From Pseudomonadota bacterium (GTDB lineage: Bacteria; Pseudomonadota; Alphaproteobacteria; Sphingomonadales; SMXR01): a DNA stretch of 61,326 bases. Position numbers and translations under genes: made by a program. Below are positions 15,008 to 23,580 of the stretch, in pieces (the first letter of the stretch is position 1; the number at the start of each line of letters is the position of its first letter). The stretch spans positions 1 through 61,326 of the forward strand of contig JADFJJ010000006.1 of assembly GCA_022566215.1 (NCBI GenBank), given 5' to 3'. The notes under the pieces are model-generated. The model ran no database searches. It was not told the DNA's origin and saw only the letters and a program-made list of their open reading frames with translations.

Positions 15008-18000
15008 ATGAGCACGACAAAAACCTTAAAAAAACTGTTGGGCTTCACGGCGCTGGCCGGGGCCGGCCTGTTCGCCTTGGCGGCCGCCGCCGAAATGGAT
15101 TCCGACCTGTTCGAGGGCATGAAAGCCCGCTCCATCGGCCCAGCCGGAATGAGCGGGCGTATCTCCATTGTCGAAGCAGTGGTCTCGGACCTCAATATTA
15201 TTTTCGCCGGGTCGGCTACCGGCGGGGTGTGGCGCTCCAGGGACGGCGGCATGACCTGGCAGCCGGTTTTTGATGATATGGATGTGGCCTCGATCGGCGC
15301 GCTGGCGATCAACCAGCAGAACCCGGATATTATCTGGGTCGGCTCGGGCGAGGGCAACCCCCGCAACTCCACCTCGATCGGGGCCGGGGTCTATAAATCA
15401 ATCGACGGCGGCGATACTTGGATCAAGGTAGGGCTGGAAAACTCCGAGCGCATCAACTGGATCCAGCTGCACCCAACCAACCCTGACATCGCCTATGTCG
15501 CGGCGTTGGGAACGCTTTGGGGTCCCAATCAGGAACGCGGCCTCTTCAAGACCACCGATGGCGGCAAGACCTGGAACAAAATCCTTTATGTCGATGAAAA
15601 CACCGGCGCCACCGATATCAAGATGGACCCTTCCAACCCCAACAAGCTGTATGCCGCGATGTGGGAGTTCCGGCGCTGGCCGTACTTCTTCAAATCCGGC
15701 GGCCCCGGCTCCAGCCTTTACAGATCCTACGACGGCGGGGAAAACTGGATAGAGATCACCGAGGAAGACGGCCTGCCGGGCGGCGAATGGGGCCGCGCTA
15801 GCTTTGCCATCGCCGCCAGCAACCCGGACAAGGTCTATCTGGTTCTGGAAACAGAGAAAAATAATGTCGCCGCCCGCTCGGATGACGGCGGCGTCACCTG
15901 GACGGTCACCAACGAAGAGATCAACAACACCGGCCGGCCCTTCTATTACACCGAAATCCAGGTCGACCCGAAAAACGAAAACCGGGTTTATAACATCCAG
16001 TCCACGGTTCACATGTCAATCGATGGCGCCAAGACTTTCGAGATGCTGCCGATGATCAACTGCTGTTCGGCGCCGAACGCTATCCATATCGATGTCCATT
16101 CCATGTGGATCAATCCCAATAACCCCGACCACATGATGCTCGGGAACGACGGCGGAATTGCCATTTCCTATGACATGGGGGCGACCTGGCGGCATGTCGC
16201 CAATCTGCCGCTGGCGCAGTTCTATCACATCAATGTCGACAACGATCATCCCTACAACATCTATGGCGGGTTGCAGGACAATGGCTCGTGGCGCGGCCCG
16301 TCCGAGGTTTGGGAAAACGGCGGCATCCGCAATTTCCACTGGCAGGAAGTATTCTTCGGTGATGGCTTTGACACCCTGCCCGACCCGGAAGATTCGATGC
16401 AAGGCTACGCCATGGCCCAGGGCGGCGCCCTGGTCCGCTGGGATATGCATACCGGTGAGACCCGCTTTATCGCCCCGACCCGGGTCGAGGAAGGGGTGGA
16501 TCTCCGCTTTAACTGGAGCGCCGGCCTGGCCCAGGATCCATTCGATCCAGCAACCATTTATTACGGCAGCCAGTATCTCCACAAATCCACCGACCGGGGC
16601 CTGACCTGGCAGGCGATCTCGGGCGACCTGACCACCAACAATCCCGAATGGCAGACCTTTAAAGAAACCGGCGGACTGACCCCGGACGTGACCGCGGCTG
16701 AGTTTTACACCACCATCACCGCGATCGCCCCAAGCCCGGTTGAGGAGGGGGTGATCTGGGTCGGCACCGATGACGGGCGGCTGCACATCACCCGTGACGG
16801 CGGAGCAACCTGGGAAAGCCTGGAGGGACGCCTGCGCGGGGTTCCCGACAATACCTGGATACCGCATATTGAACCCTCGCCCCACGACCCCTCGGTGGCC
16901 TTTATCGTCTTTGACAACCACCGCCGCTCCGACATGAAGCCTTACATCTACCGGGCCGATAACTATGGCCGGCGTTTCACCAATATCACGACCCGTGAGG
17001 TCAAGGGTTATGCGCTGTCTATCCAGCAGGATCATGTCGATCCTAACCTTTTGTTCCTGGGCACCGAGTTCGGCCTTTTTGTCTCCACCAATGGCGGCGA
17101 TGACTGGATGAAATGGACCGCTGGGGTTCCCACGGTTTCGGTCATGGACATGGCCATTCAGGAGCGCGAGAACGACCTGGTGCTGGGCACCCATGGCCGG
17201 GCCATTTTCGTTATAGACGATTACAGCGGCCTGCGCGGTCTGTCGGAAGACGATTTCGGGGAACGTTTCAAGCTGCTGTCTATGACCGAAGGCCAGCAGT
17301 ATTATTCCAAACAGTCGCCTTCGCTGCGTTTTGACGGGGCTACCGGCTATCGCGGCCCCAACGAGGCGCGCGGGGTGATGATCACCTTTATCGCCTCCGG
17401 TGATGACCTGACCCATCCGGATGCCGATCAGGAACGCGCCCGCAAGATTGCCCGGCGCAGCTCGGATGACGAGGCGGAAAAGCCTGGCCATGAAGGCAAG
17501 CTGACGGTCGAGGTGAGGAACGCCGGCGGCGAATTGCTCAGGACCTTCAAGCACGACCTTCACCAGGGTATCAACCGGATTGTCTGGGACATGCGGCGCG
17601 ATGGCTCGAAGCCTTTCCCGAACCCGGACAAGCCGCCCAAGGACACCCTGCCCCCCGGCCCTGAGGTGGTTCCCGGCGAATACCAGATCACGCTGAAGTT
17701 CGACGGCCAGGAAATCAGTGGCACGGCCACGGTCGCCGGCGACCCCAGGACCGGACTTTCGGCGGAAGCGCTTAAGGCCAATTACGATGCCGCGGTCGAG
17801 GTCGGTGAAATGCTGACCACCACCAGCGAGGCGCTGACCCGGTTGATCGAGGCCAGGGATGACATCGAGCTCCTGAAAGAATGGGCGGCCAAGGCCAAAA
17901 AAGCCTCCGGGGAAGAAAATGACAACCAGGAAGAAGATGTTTCCGAACAAGCAGCCGCTGATTCCACCGATAGCGGAGAAGAAAATGGGGAAGAAAACGA

Positions 18001-18349
18001 AACACCGGATAATCCTTATGACGCTTTCATCAAGGAGGCCGATGCCACGCTCGAAAAACTGAATGAGCTGGAGAAGAACATCTGGACGCCGCCCGATACC
18101 AAGGGCTTTGTCGATACCTCGTACAAGCTGACCAACTATATTTTCACGGCCTCTTTCTATGTTCAATCGAGCTATGATGCGCCCTCGGCAACCGCTAAGG
18201 CCGCCATGGAGGAAGCCCGCCGGAAACTGGCCGAGCGCATCGGTGAACTGGATGCTATCTTCGCCGGGGATATCGCCAATCTGAGGGATCAGGCGGCGGA
18301 GCTGGAGCTTGGCGTATTAAGGCCGGTTGAGCCTTTGGGAGACTCCTGA
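15008..18349 (+). CDS. Large secreted BNR/VPS10-type beta-propeller protein (second of pair)
   Basis: 1113 residues, a paralogue of the preceding gene with the same plan: signal peptide (about 1-28, cleavage after ALAAAA), repeated Asp boxes (SRDGGMTW, SIDGGDTW, TTDGGKTW, SYDGGENW, TRDGGATW, STNGGDDW), a beta-sandwich-like segment (LTVEVRNAGGELLRTFKHD) and a helical C-terminus. It differs by a charged low-complexity insert near residues 960-1000 (EENDNQEEDVSEQ... GEENGEENE). The start at 15008 leaves one base after the upstream stop, so translation is almost certainly coupled and the two products may act together. Predicted periplasmic or exported. Ligand or substrate unknown. Confidence 0.82.
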   Translation: MSTTKTLKKLLGFTALAGAGLFALAAAAEMDSDLFEGMKARSIGPAGMSGRISIVEAVVSDLNIIFAGSATGGVWRSRDGGMTWQPVFDDMDVASIGALAINQQNPDIIWVGSGEGNPRNSTSIGAGVYKSIDGGDTWIKVGLENSERINWIQLHPTNPDIAYVAALGTLWGPNQERGLFKTTDGGKTWNKILYVDENTGATDIKMDPSNPNKLYAAMWEFRRWPYFFKSGGPGSSLYRSYDGGENWIEITEEDGLPGGEWGRASFAIAASNPDKVYLVLETEKNNVAARSDDGGVTWTVTNEEINNTGRPFYYTEIQVDPKNENRVYNIQSTVHMSIDGAKTFEMLPMINCCSAPNAIHIDVHSMWINPNNPDHMMLGNDGGIAISYDMGATWRHVANLPLAQFYHINVDNDHPYNIYGGLQDNGSWRGPSEVWENGGIRNFHWQEVFFGDGFDTLPDPEDSMQGYAMAQGGALVRWDMHTGETRFIAPTRVEEGVDLRFNWSAGLAQDPFDPATIYYGSQYLHKSTDRGLTWQAISGDLTTNNPEWQTFKETGGLTPDVTAAEFYTTITAIAPSPVEEGVIWVGTDDGRLHITRDGGATWESLEGRLRGVPDNTWIPHIEPSPHDPSVAFIVFDNHRRSDMKPYIYRADNYGRRFTNITTREVKGYALSIQQDHVDPNLLFLGTEFGLFVSTNGGDDWMKWTAGVPTVSVMDMAIQERENDLVLGTHGRAIFVIDDYSGLRGLSEDDFGERFKLLSMTEGQQYYSKQSPSLRFDGATGYRGPNEARGVMITFIASGDDLTHPDADQERARKIARRSSDDEAEKPGHEGKLTVEVRNAGGELLRTFKHDLHQGINRIVWDMRRDGSKPFPNPDKPPKDTLPPGPEVVPGEYQITLKFDGQEISGTATVAGDPRTGLSAEALKANYDAAVEVGEMLTTTSEALTRLIEARDDIELLKEWAAKAKKASGEENDNQEEDVSEQAAADSTDSGEENGEENETPDNPYDAFIKEADATLEKLNELEKNIWTPPDTKGFVDTSYKLTNYIFTASFYVQSSYDAPSATAKAAMEEARRKLAERIGELDAIFAGDIANLRDQAAELELGVLRPVEPLGDS

Positions 18350-18381
18350 TACACAAACTTTGAATTTTCAGGAGCCCGGTC

Positions 18382-18924
18382 ATGAAACTGCCCATCCTTT
18401 TGCGGAAAATCCACCATTGGGGGTCGATCGTGATTGCGATCCCCCTGGTGGTCATGATCGGCGCCGGGATTTTCCTGCAATTAAAAAAGGAGATTGACTG
18501 GATCCAGCCGCCGAGCCGGACGGGGGTGGTCACCAACCAGGTTCCGCCAACCACGGTGGCGGAGCTTTTTGAGGCTGCGGCGGGGGTTCCCGAGGCCGGA
18601 ATCAACACCTGGAGCGACCTGGACCGGGTCGATTTCAAGCCTGACAGGGGAATTATAAAATTCATTTCGAAAAGCCGCTGGGAGGTCCAGGTGGACACCA
18701 CAACGGTCGAGGTGTTGCAGGTTTCCTACCGCCGGTCTGATCTGATTGAAAGTATTCACGACGGCTCGTTCTTCGCCGGGGAGGCGACCAAGCTTTATCT
18801 GTTCCTGCCGGCCGGTATCGCCCTGTTTGTTCTATGGCTGACCGGCCTATATATGTTTTTCCTGCCCTATTTTAAAAAAGCACAGAAAAAAAATAAGAAA
18901 AATAAGAAAAAGGCCAGAGTTTAA
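18382..18924 (+). CDS. PepSY-domain membrane protein
   Basis: 180 residues. The first TM helix (about 14-34) follows the RKIHHWGS motif (H11, H12) of PepSY-associated membrane proteins. A periplasmic PepSY-like domain (about 50-130) includes VDTTTVEVLQVSYRRSDLIESIHDGSFF. The second TM helix (about 136-160) is followed by a Lys/Asn-rich cytoplasmic tail (KKAQKKNKKNKKKARV). The two-helix form is half of the usual PepSY_TM ferric-reductase-like unit, so it may be a reduced relative; the paired histidines could bind haem. It lies 32 bp after the propeller pair with AGGAG ahead of the start. Its stop overlaps the convergent TadE-like gene by 4 bp. Confidence 0.78.
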   Translation: MKLPILLRKIHHWGSIVIAIPLVVMIGAGIFLQLKKEIDWIQPPSRTGVVTNQVPPTTVAELFEAAAGVPEAGINTWSDLDRVDFKPDRGIIKFISKSRWEVQVDTTTVEVLQVSYRRSDLIESIHDGSFFAGEATKLYLFLPAGIALFVLWLTGLYMFFLPYFKKAQKKNKKNKKKARV

Positions 18925-19364
18925 AGGATGGTCATGTTGGATTCGGCTGATATTGTGATGCCGGATACCGCCGCCGGAAAAAATCCTGAAACGAAGAATT
19001 GGAAATTATAGTTTATTTCCACCTCGATATTGCTTCCGGAAAAAGCGCTGGGGTTAAAAATGACGGTGACTGTCAATTCGTTTAAATCCATCCCCGTTGC
19101 CCGCCCCCTGACGTATGTGACCACTGCATCGGTGGTGGTGCTGGTCGGGCTTTCCGCTCCGCGGACACTGCCATAGCGCGCCCCCTCTGACGCCAGATGG
19201 TTAATAGTGGTCAGGACAAACAGCCCCCGGCCAATATCAAAAATCATCAGGGTTACGACAATCAGGATCGGAAAACTTAGGGCAAATTCTATCGCCGCAT
19301 TACCCCTGGCTTCACCCAAAGCGGCAAAAATCCTGATCCTTGATAAACGCTTTAATCCGGGCAT
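18921..19364 (-). CDS. TadE-like pilus-assembly pseudopilin (second)
   Basis: 147 residues from the ATG at 19364, which lies 4 bp after the stop of the preceding TadE-like gene. A short basic N-terminus is followed by EARGNAAIEFALSFPILIVVTLMIFDIG (about 15-42, one TM helix), the TadE N-terminal pattern with a conserved Glu in the hydrophobic segment. The mature C-terminal part is beta-rich. TadE/F pseudopilins are needed for Flp pilus assembly. No tadA/B/C, rcp or flp gene is present in the window, so the set is either orphan or works with a locus elsewhere. An in-frame ATG at 19415 would overlap the upstream gene by 47 bp and is less likely. Confidence 0.82.
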   Translation of the reverse strand: MPGLKRLSRIRIFAALGEARGNAAIEFALSFPILIVVTLMIFDIGRGLFVLTTINHLASEGARYGSVRGAESPTSTTTDAVVTYVRGRATGMDLNELTVTVIFNPSAFSGSNIEVEINYNFQFFVSGFFPAAVSGITISAESNMTIL

Positions 19365-19368
19365 CGTC

Positions 19369-19833
19369 TCACCTGATCCGCATGTTGGCTGAGCCGGAGA
19401 TGGTAAACGAACCAAAAACCACAGGTAAATTAAACAGGAATATAAACGGTTTGGTGACCGTTACACTGACATACATCAGGCTAATCGATCCATTGGAGCA
19501 GATATCACTGCAATTGTTGCCAGTGCCGTTCGGGCACTCACAAAACGTGGTTACGGTCACCGTTATCAAATCCGCTTCATCACCGGCCGCCTCCCTGGTC
19601 TCGGATATAATGGTAGCCGTATCCTGGGCATTCGGCTGGCCCAGAAGCGCATACTGGGCGCCCGAACGGGCCACCTGTTCCAGTTCATGGGTTTCTATCG
19701 CCATGCGGCTGATGTCGTACCCGCCCAGCATCAAAAGAATAAAGACCGACATTATGAGGGCCAGTTCAACGACCACGCTGCCGGACCGGTCCCGGACCAG
19801 CCCAAGAATGTAATTTTGCAAACGGTTTTTCAT
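19369..19833 (-). CDS. TadE-like pilus-assembly pseudopilin (first)
   Basis: 154 residues. The N-terminus is basic, followed by DRSGSVVVELALIMSVFILLMLGGYDISR (about 15-43, TM helix with the conserved glutamate), the TadE/TadG-type N-terminal module. The region after it contains four cysteines in a short stretch (FCECPNGTGNNCSDICSNGS, about residues 97-116), which suggests a disulfide-bonded knob on the extracytoplasmic side. It is the middle gene of a three-gene set, 5 bp after tadG-like and 4 bp before the second TadE-like gene. Confidence 0.82.
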   Translation of the reverse strand: MKNRLQNYILGLVRDRSGSVVVELALIMSVFILLMLGGYDISRMAIETHELEQVARSGAQYALLGQPNAQDTATIISETREAAGDEADLITVTVTTFCECPNGTGNNCSDICSNGSISLMYVSVTVTKPFIFLFNLPVVFGSFTISGSANMRIR

Positions 19834-19838
19834 AATGC

Positions 19839-21119
19839 TTATTCCACCAGTCTCGATTTGATCAGGAACGGGTTAAAGGTTATCAGATTGCCCTCCGGGT
19901 CGGTATTGGACATGAAACTGTTCCCGGTAAATGTTATGGTATCGGCAATAATAAAGGTGTTGGCATCCACAGAAGAACTGCCGCCGGTATAGGAAATATC
20001 CCCGTTGGGGGCATATATAATGCCATCAATATCCATGGAGGAGCCGCCGGTAAAGCCATGATTGACACCACTTTCATTTCTTGATTCAAAAAAGAATATC
20101 CCCTGATACACACCGCTGTCAGGGGCAGTAAAAGTAACACTGGCGCCGCCTGAAATATCAAAGTTGTTGGCAGTGCTGCTGGTGTTCACCATATAGAACA
20201 TGACATTGTCGCCGACAACGGTGGCCTGGGCGCCAATATGAAGCCCGGCGCCGTCCAGGATATAAATCCCCGGTTCAAATGTCACCGTGCCATTTGTCGT
20301 AATATTGATGTCGTTGCAATAAACCCCGGGCGATAAGGTTGCATCATTGTGGCCGCTGATCTGCGTTCTGCTGGTGAAATCACAACCGGAAACCTCGGGC
20401 TCCGGCATTGAACCCAGAGGATCCGCCTGGGACACCTTGACCACCGGAGCGGGGGAGATACAGTTTCCCGATACCCCGCCGGCAGCAGAAATCATGGTGG
20501 CGGTCAGGCAGGCCGCGCCATTTATCGTGATTGCGCTGGAATCACTGGAATTGGCGATAACTCCGCAACCCAAAATAACATCCGCTGTGCCGGTCACGGT
20601 TATGGTGCCTGATTCACTCGGGTTGAGGGCATAAAGGCAGCCTTCGCCAATCCCGGCGGTAGCGACCGCCCGGGAAGCGGCGGTTTTATCGGAAGTAGTC
20701 AGAAGCGCGGACAGGATCAGCGGCAGCGGGGTGGTGACAATCGCTTCTACGGCCATTTCATTCCCGAGCTCAGCGCCACTTAAGGGTGGACAATTAATGG
20801 TCAGGGTTTGGCCGAGGCCGGTATCGAAATTGTTTCTCTCAGCGGCTTCTTTTGCAGCATTAAAAATGCTTGGGCCGGACGAGCAATTGTCCGGGTCGCC
20901 GCTTTCTTCCTCGACGTTTCGGAAATGCTCCAGTGCTCCCGCAACCGCGGCAGAATCCGCCATGGTCTGGGTACGGCGCTTGTCGATATGCCACGAGGCA
21001 ATATCAAGTCCAAGCGCAATAAAACCGATGAAAACCGGCAGTAAAATGGCGGTATAGGCCAGGACAGCCCCGTCCTGCCGCTTCACGAACTTCCTGAAAA
21101 ATCCAATCATCTCAATCAC
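19839..21119 (-). CDS. TadG-like Flp pilus protein with long exported domain
   Basis: 426 residues. The N-terminal segment RQDGAVLAYTAILLPVFIGFIALGLDIASW (about 14-43) is the TadG-like module, followed by HIDKRRTQTMADSAAVAGA, the conserved post-TM block of TadG/vWA-less pilus proteins. The rest is a Ser/Thr/Asn/Gly-rich domain with many short beta-repeats, for example GTITVTGTADVILGCGVIAN, INITTNGTVTFEPGIYILDG and SMDIDGIIYAPNGDISYTGG. It resembles a right-handed beta-helix rather than the vWA domain of classical TadG. It probably anchors in the envelope and presents this domain outside. It is first in the operon with two TadE-like genes. Confidence 0.8.
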   Translation of the reverse strand: MIEMIGFFRKFVKRQDGAVLAYTAILLPVFIGFIALGLDIASWHIDKRRTQTMADSAAVAGALEHFRNVEEESGDPDNCSSGPSIFNAAKEAAERNNFDTGLGQTLTINCPPLSGAELGNEMAVEAIVTTPLPLILSALLTTSDKTAASRAVATAGIGEGCLYALNPSESGTITVTGTADVILGCGVIANSSDSSAITINGAACLTATMISAAGGVSGNCISPAPVVKVSQADPLGSMPEPEVSGCDFTSRTQISGHNDATLSPGVYCNDINITTNGTVTFEPGIYILDGAGLHIGAQATVVGDNVMFYMVNTSSTANNFDISGGASVTFTAPDSGVYQGIFFFESRNESGVNHGFTGGSSMDIDGIIYAPNGDISYTGGSSSVDANTFIIADTITFTGNSFMSNTDPEGNLITFNPFLIKSRLVE

Positions 21120-21274
21120 CCGTATGTTATTAGCAACAATTCCTCGCGCTTAAGGATAAGTAAAACAAGTTAAATAACTTCTAACAAATGGTTAACAGGT
21201 CCGGGAAAAACCAGGCATTGAAGGGTATTATGCCTGAAACAGGGCAAAATTTCAAAATAATCTTTCATTTTCCC

Positions 21275-22735
21275 CTAAAGATAGGGACTAAACAGCCAAA
21301 ACCAGCCGTAGGCGGCGCGCTTTATCCGAGGCATAGCCTTGATTTTTTCAAGCGTAATATGCTCTGATTTTTCTATCCTTTTCTTGACCATCCTTGTCAG
21401 GCGCCCAGCCAGGGCGGGGTTAAAAACCTCAACGTTAAATTCGAAATTCAGGCGAAAACTCCGGGGATCCCAGTTGGTTGATCCCAACAACAGCCAGCGA
21501 TCATCAACAATCAGGATTTTGCTGTGGTCAAAGGGCGGAGGGGAATGATAAATATTGCACCCCCCTTCCAGAACCTGTCCGTATTGCGCCTTGGACGCCC
21601 ACTGGACATATTTTAGATTATTCTTCTCGGGCAGCAGGATATCCACCCTGACCCCTCTGAGCGCGGCATGGTTCAGGGCCGAGACCAGTACCCGGTCGGG
21701 CAGAAAATATGGGGTCATGATGGTAACTGACTTTTGCGCCATACCGAGCGCGCTGAAAACCGCCCAGCGGGTTTTCTTGGCATCCTCGTCAGGACCATCA
21801 GCAATGCCCCGGGCATAGGCATTGCCCTGGTTGCGCTCTACCGGGATTTTTGGCAGCCAGGTTTTTTCATCCAGTATTTCGTCCGTGGCAAAGGCCCAAT
21901 CCGTGACAAACACCTCGGCAAGCTGGGTGGTAATGGGGCCGCTCAGCTGGAAGTGCAGGTCTTTAATCACCTTTTTCTGGTCGCCATGCTGAAAATTGCC
22001 CTGGCGGATATTCATTCCGCCGGTAAAAGCCAGCTTGCCATCAACAATCAGGATTTTGCGGTGGTTTCTCAAGTTGAGGTAAGCCATGCGCCAGGGGGAC
22101 AGGCTCCTGTTAAAGCGGGCGACCGGAACTCCCCGTTTTTTCAAAACCTTGATAATAGAGGGCCGGTAATAGAGGGCGCCAACGGTATCCACCAGCACCC
22201 GGACCTCAACCCCCCGCTTCACCGCCGCCTCCAGCGTATCGGCGAACATTTTTCCGGCCTGGTCATAATCAAAGATAAAGGTTTGCAGACCAACTGATTT
22301 TTTGGCGCCCGCTATCGCCTTGAGCATGGCGGAGAAAGCCTGTTCCCCGTTCAACAGGAAGTCCAGGGTGTTCCCGGGAACCAACGGGAAGTCATTGATG
22401 GCGTCCATTAACCTGATGTGGGACCTGATTTCAGGCCGCTTGAGGAGGGTTGAGGAAAGCGCTGTGCTGGTTTTCCCCCTTTTTCCGGCTGAGGCGGTTT
22501 TGGCTTTGCCGGCCCGGATCCTGGCGGCCTTTCTTTCAATCCGGTTGACCCCGAACAACAGGTAAAACAATGTGCCGAAATAGGGCGCCAGCCAGACCAC
22601 TCCGGACCAGCCGATCGCCGCCCGGACATCGCGTTTGGTGGTGACAATGTGGCTGAAGGCCAAAAAGGAAATGACCAGGGACAGGACAATCAGGATCAGC
22701 CAATAAAATTCCAGAATGGTTTCGATAAACTCCAC
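21275..22735 (-). CDS. Cardiolipin synthase (PLD superfamily)
   Basis: 486 residues. Two N-terminal TM helices (about 8-30 and 42-62) are followed by a PLD-type catalytic region with two HKD motifs: HRKILIVDGKLAFTGG starting at H225, and HSKILIVDDRWLLLGS near residue 405. Size, membrane anchor and motif spacing match ClsA-type synthases, which condense two phosphatidylglycerols into cardiolipin at the inner membrane. A Lys/Arg/Ala-rich linker (about 66-100) is somewhat longer than usual. The gene stands alone; the 155 bp upstream are AT-rich and shared with the tadG-like gene's end. Divergent lutA starts ~100 bp away. Confidence 0.9.
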   Translation of the reverse strand: MEFIETILEFYWLILIVLSLVISFLAFSHIVTTKRDVRAAIGWSGVVWLAPYFGTLFYLLFGVNRIERKAARIRAGKAKTASAGKRGKTSTALSSTLLKRPEIRSHIRLMDAINDFPLVPGNTLDFLLNGEQAFSAMLKAIAGAKKSVGLQTFIFDYDQAGKMFADTLEAAVKRGVEVRVLVDTVGALYYRPSIIKVLKKRGVPVARFNRSLSPWRMAYLNLRNHRKILIVDGKLAFTGGMNIRQGNFQHGDQKKVIKDLHFQLSGPITTQLAEVFVTDWAFATDEILDEKTWLPKIPVERNQGNAYARGIADGPDEDAKKTRWAVFSALGMAQKSVTIMTPYFLPDRVLVSALNHAALRGVRVDILLPEKNNLKYVQWASKAQYGQVLEGGCNIYHSPPPFDHSKILIVDDRWLLLGSTNWDPRSFRLNFEFNVEVFNPALAGRLTRMVKKRIEKSEHITLEKIKAMPRIKRAAYGWFWLFSPYL

Positions 22736-22833
22736 GCCGCCTCCTCGATTATTTTGTAAAGATAGCTTTTAATGCCATACTTTAGGCCATAAACTTGCCC
22801 GTGAAAAAATATTTATCAAGGGGTTTTAGCGCC

Positions 22834-23580
22834 ATGGCGGTAAATAAAGGTAAATCGGTGGCTTTGTTCGCCACCTGCCTGGTGGATTTGTGGCGTCCAG
22901 CGGTCGCCCGGGCGGCTGAACGCCTGCTGATAAAAGCCGGATTTAAGGTCGCGGTTCCAAGCGGCCAAACCTGTTGCGGCCAGGTCAATTACAACAGCGG
23001 GGATCAAAAAGGCGCCCGGAAACTGGCGCGCCGTCATATTATGCTTTTGGTGCCATTTGATTATGTGGTGGTGCCTTCCGGTTCGTGCGCGGACATGATC
23101 AAAAACCATTACCCCGCTCTCTTTGGCAACGATCTGGATGTGCAAAAGACGGCTCAAGTCCTTTCCGGCAAAACCTATGAGTTGACGGAATTCCTGGTTA
23201 GAATCGCCAGGTGGAAACCGTCCAGGGCCGGAGGGGTAAAAAGGAAACTGGTCTATCACGATTCCTGTTCGTGCCAGCGGAGTTTAAGGATTTACAAGGA
23301 GCCACGGCTGCTGCTGGAGGCGCAGGGAAAATATGACCTTCAGGCGCTCACCGGCGAAGACCGGTGCTGTGGCTTCGGCGGTCTTTTCTCCGTTAAATAC
23401 GGTGAAGTTTCCTCCCACATGGCGGGCAAGAAAACCGCCGCCATCGCAGCAACAGAAGCAGAAATTCTGACCGGCGCCGATCTTGGCTGCCTTTTGAACC
23501 TTTCCGGCAAGCTGAAAGCCGAAGGCTCTGCTTGCGAAGTCCGGCACATCGCGGAAATTTTGGCGGAGGAAGAGGCATGA
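22834..23580 (+). CDS. lutA: LutA-type (Fe-S)-binding lactate-utilisation protein
   Basis: 248 residues with two CCG (heterodisulfide-reductase) modules: TCCGQVNYN near residue 46 and DRCCGFGGLFSVKYGEVS near 187. The CxxC-type DSCSCQRSL motif lies between. It is the first of the LutABC set for L-lactate oxidation via iron-sulfur proteins. I start at the ATG at 22834, preceded by AAGGGG, rather than the in-frame TTG at 22795. The stop overlaps the lutB start as ATGA, so the operon is translationally coupled. The lactate permease or regulator usual in some species is not in the window. Confidence 0.92.
   Translation: MAVNKGKSVALFATCLVDLWRPAVARAAERLLIKAGFKVAVPSGQTCCGQVNYNSGDQKGARKLARRHIMLLVPFDYVVVPSGSCADMIKNHYPALFGNDLDVQKTAQVLSGKTYELTEFLVRIARWKPSRAGGVKRKLVYHDSCSCQRSLRIYKEPRLLLEAQGKYDLQALTGEDRCCGFGGLFSVKYGEVSSHMAGKKTAAIAATEAEILTGADLGCLLNLSGKLKAEGSACEVRHIAEILAEEEA

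Noticed and set aside
16016-18166. 716-codon open frame antisense to the second propeller gene
   Set aside because: The plus-strand gene has a signal peptide and Asp-box repeats; the antisense frame is a by-product of GC-rich codon use.
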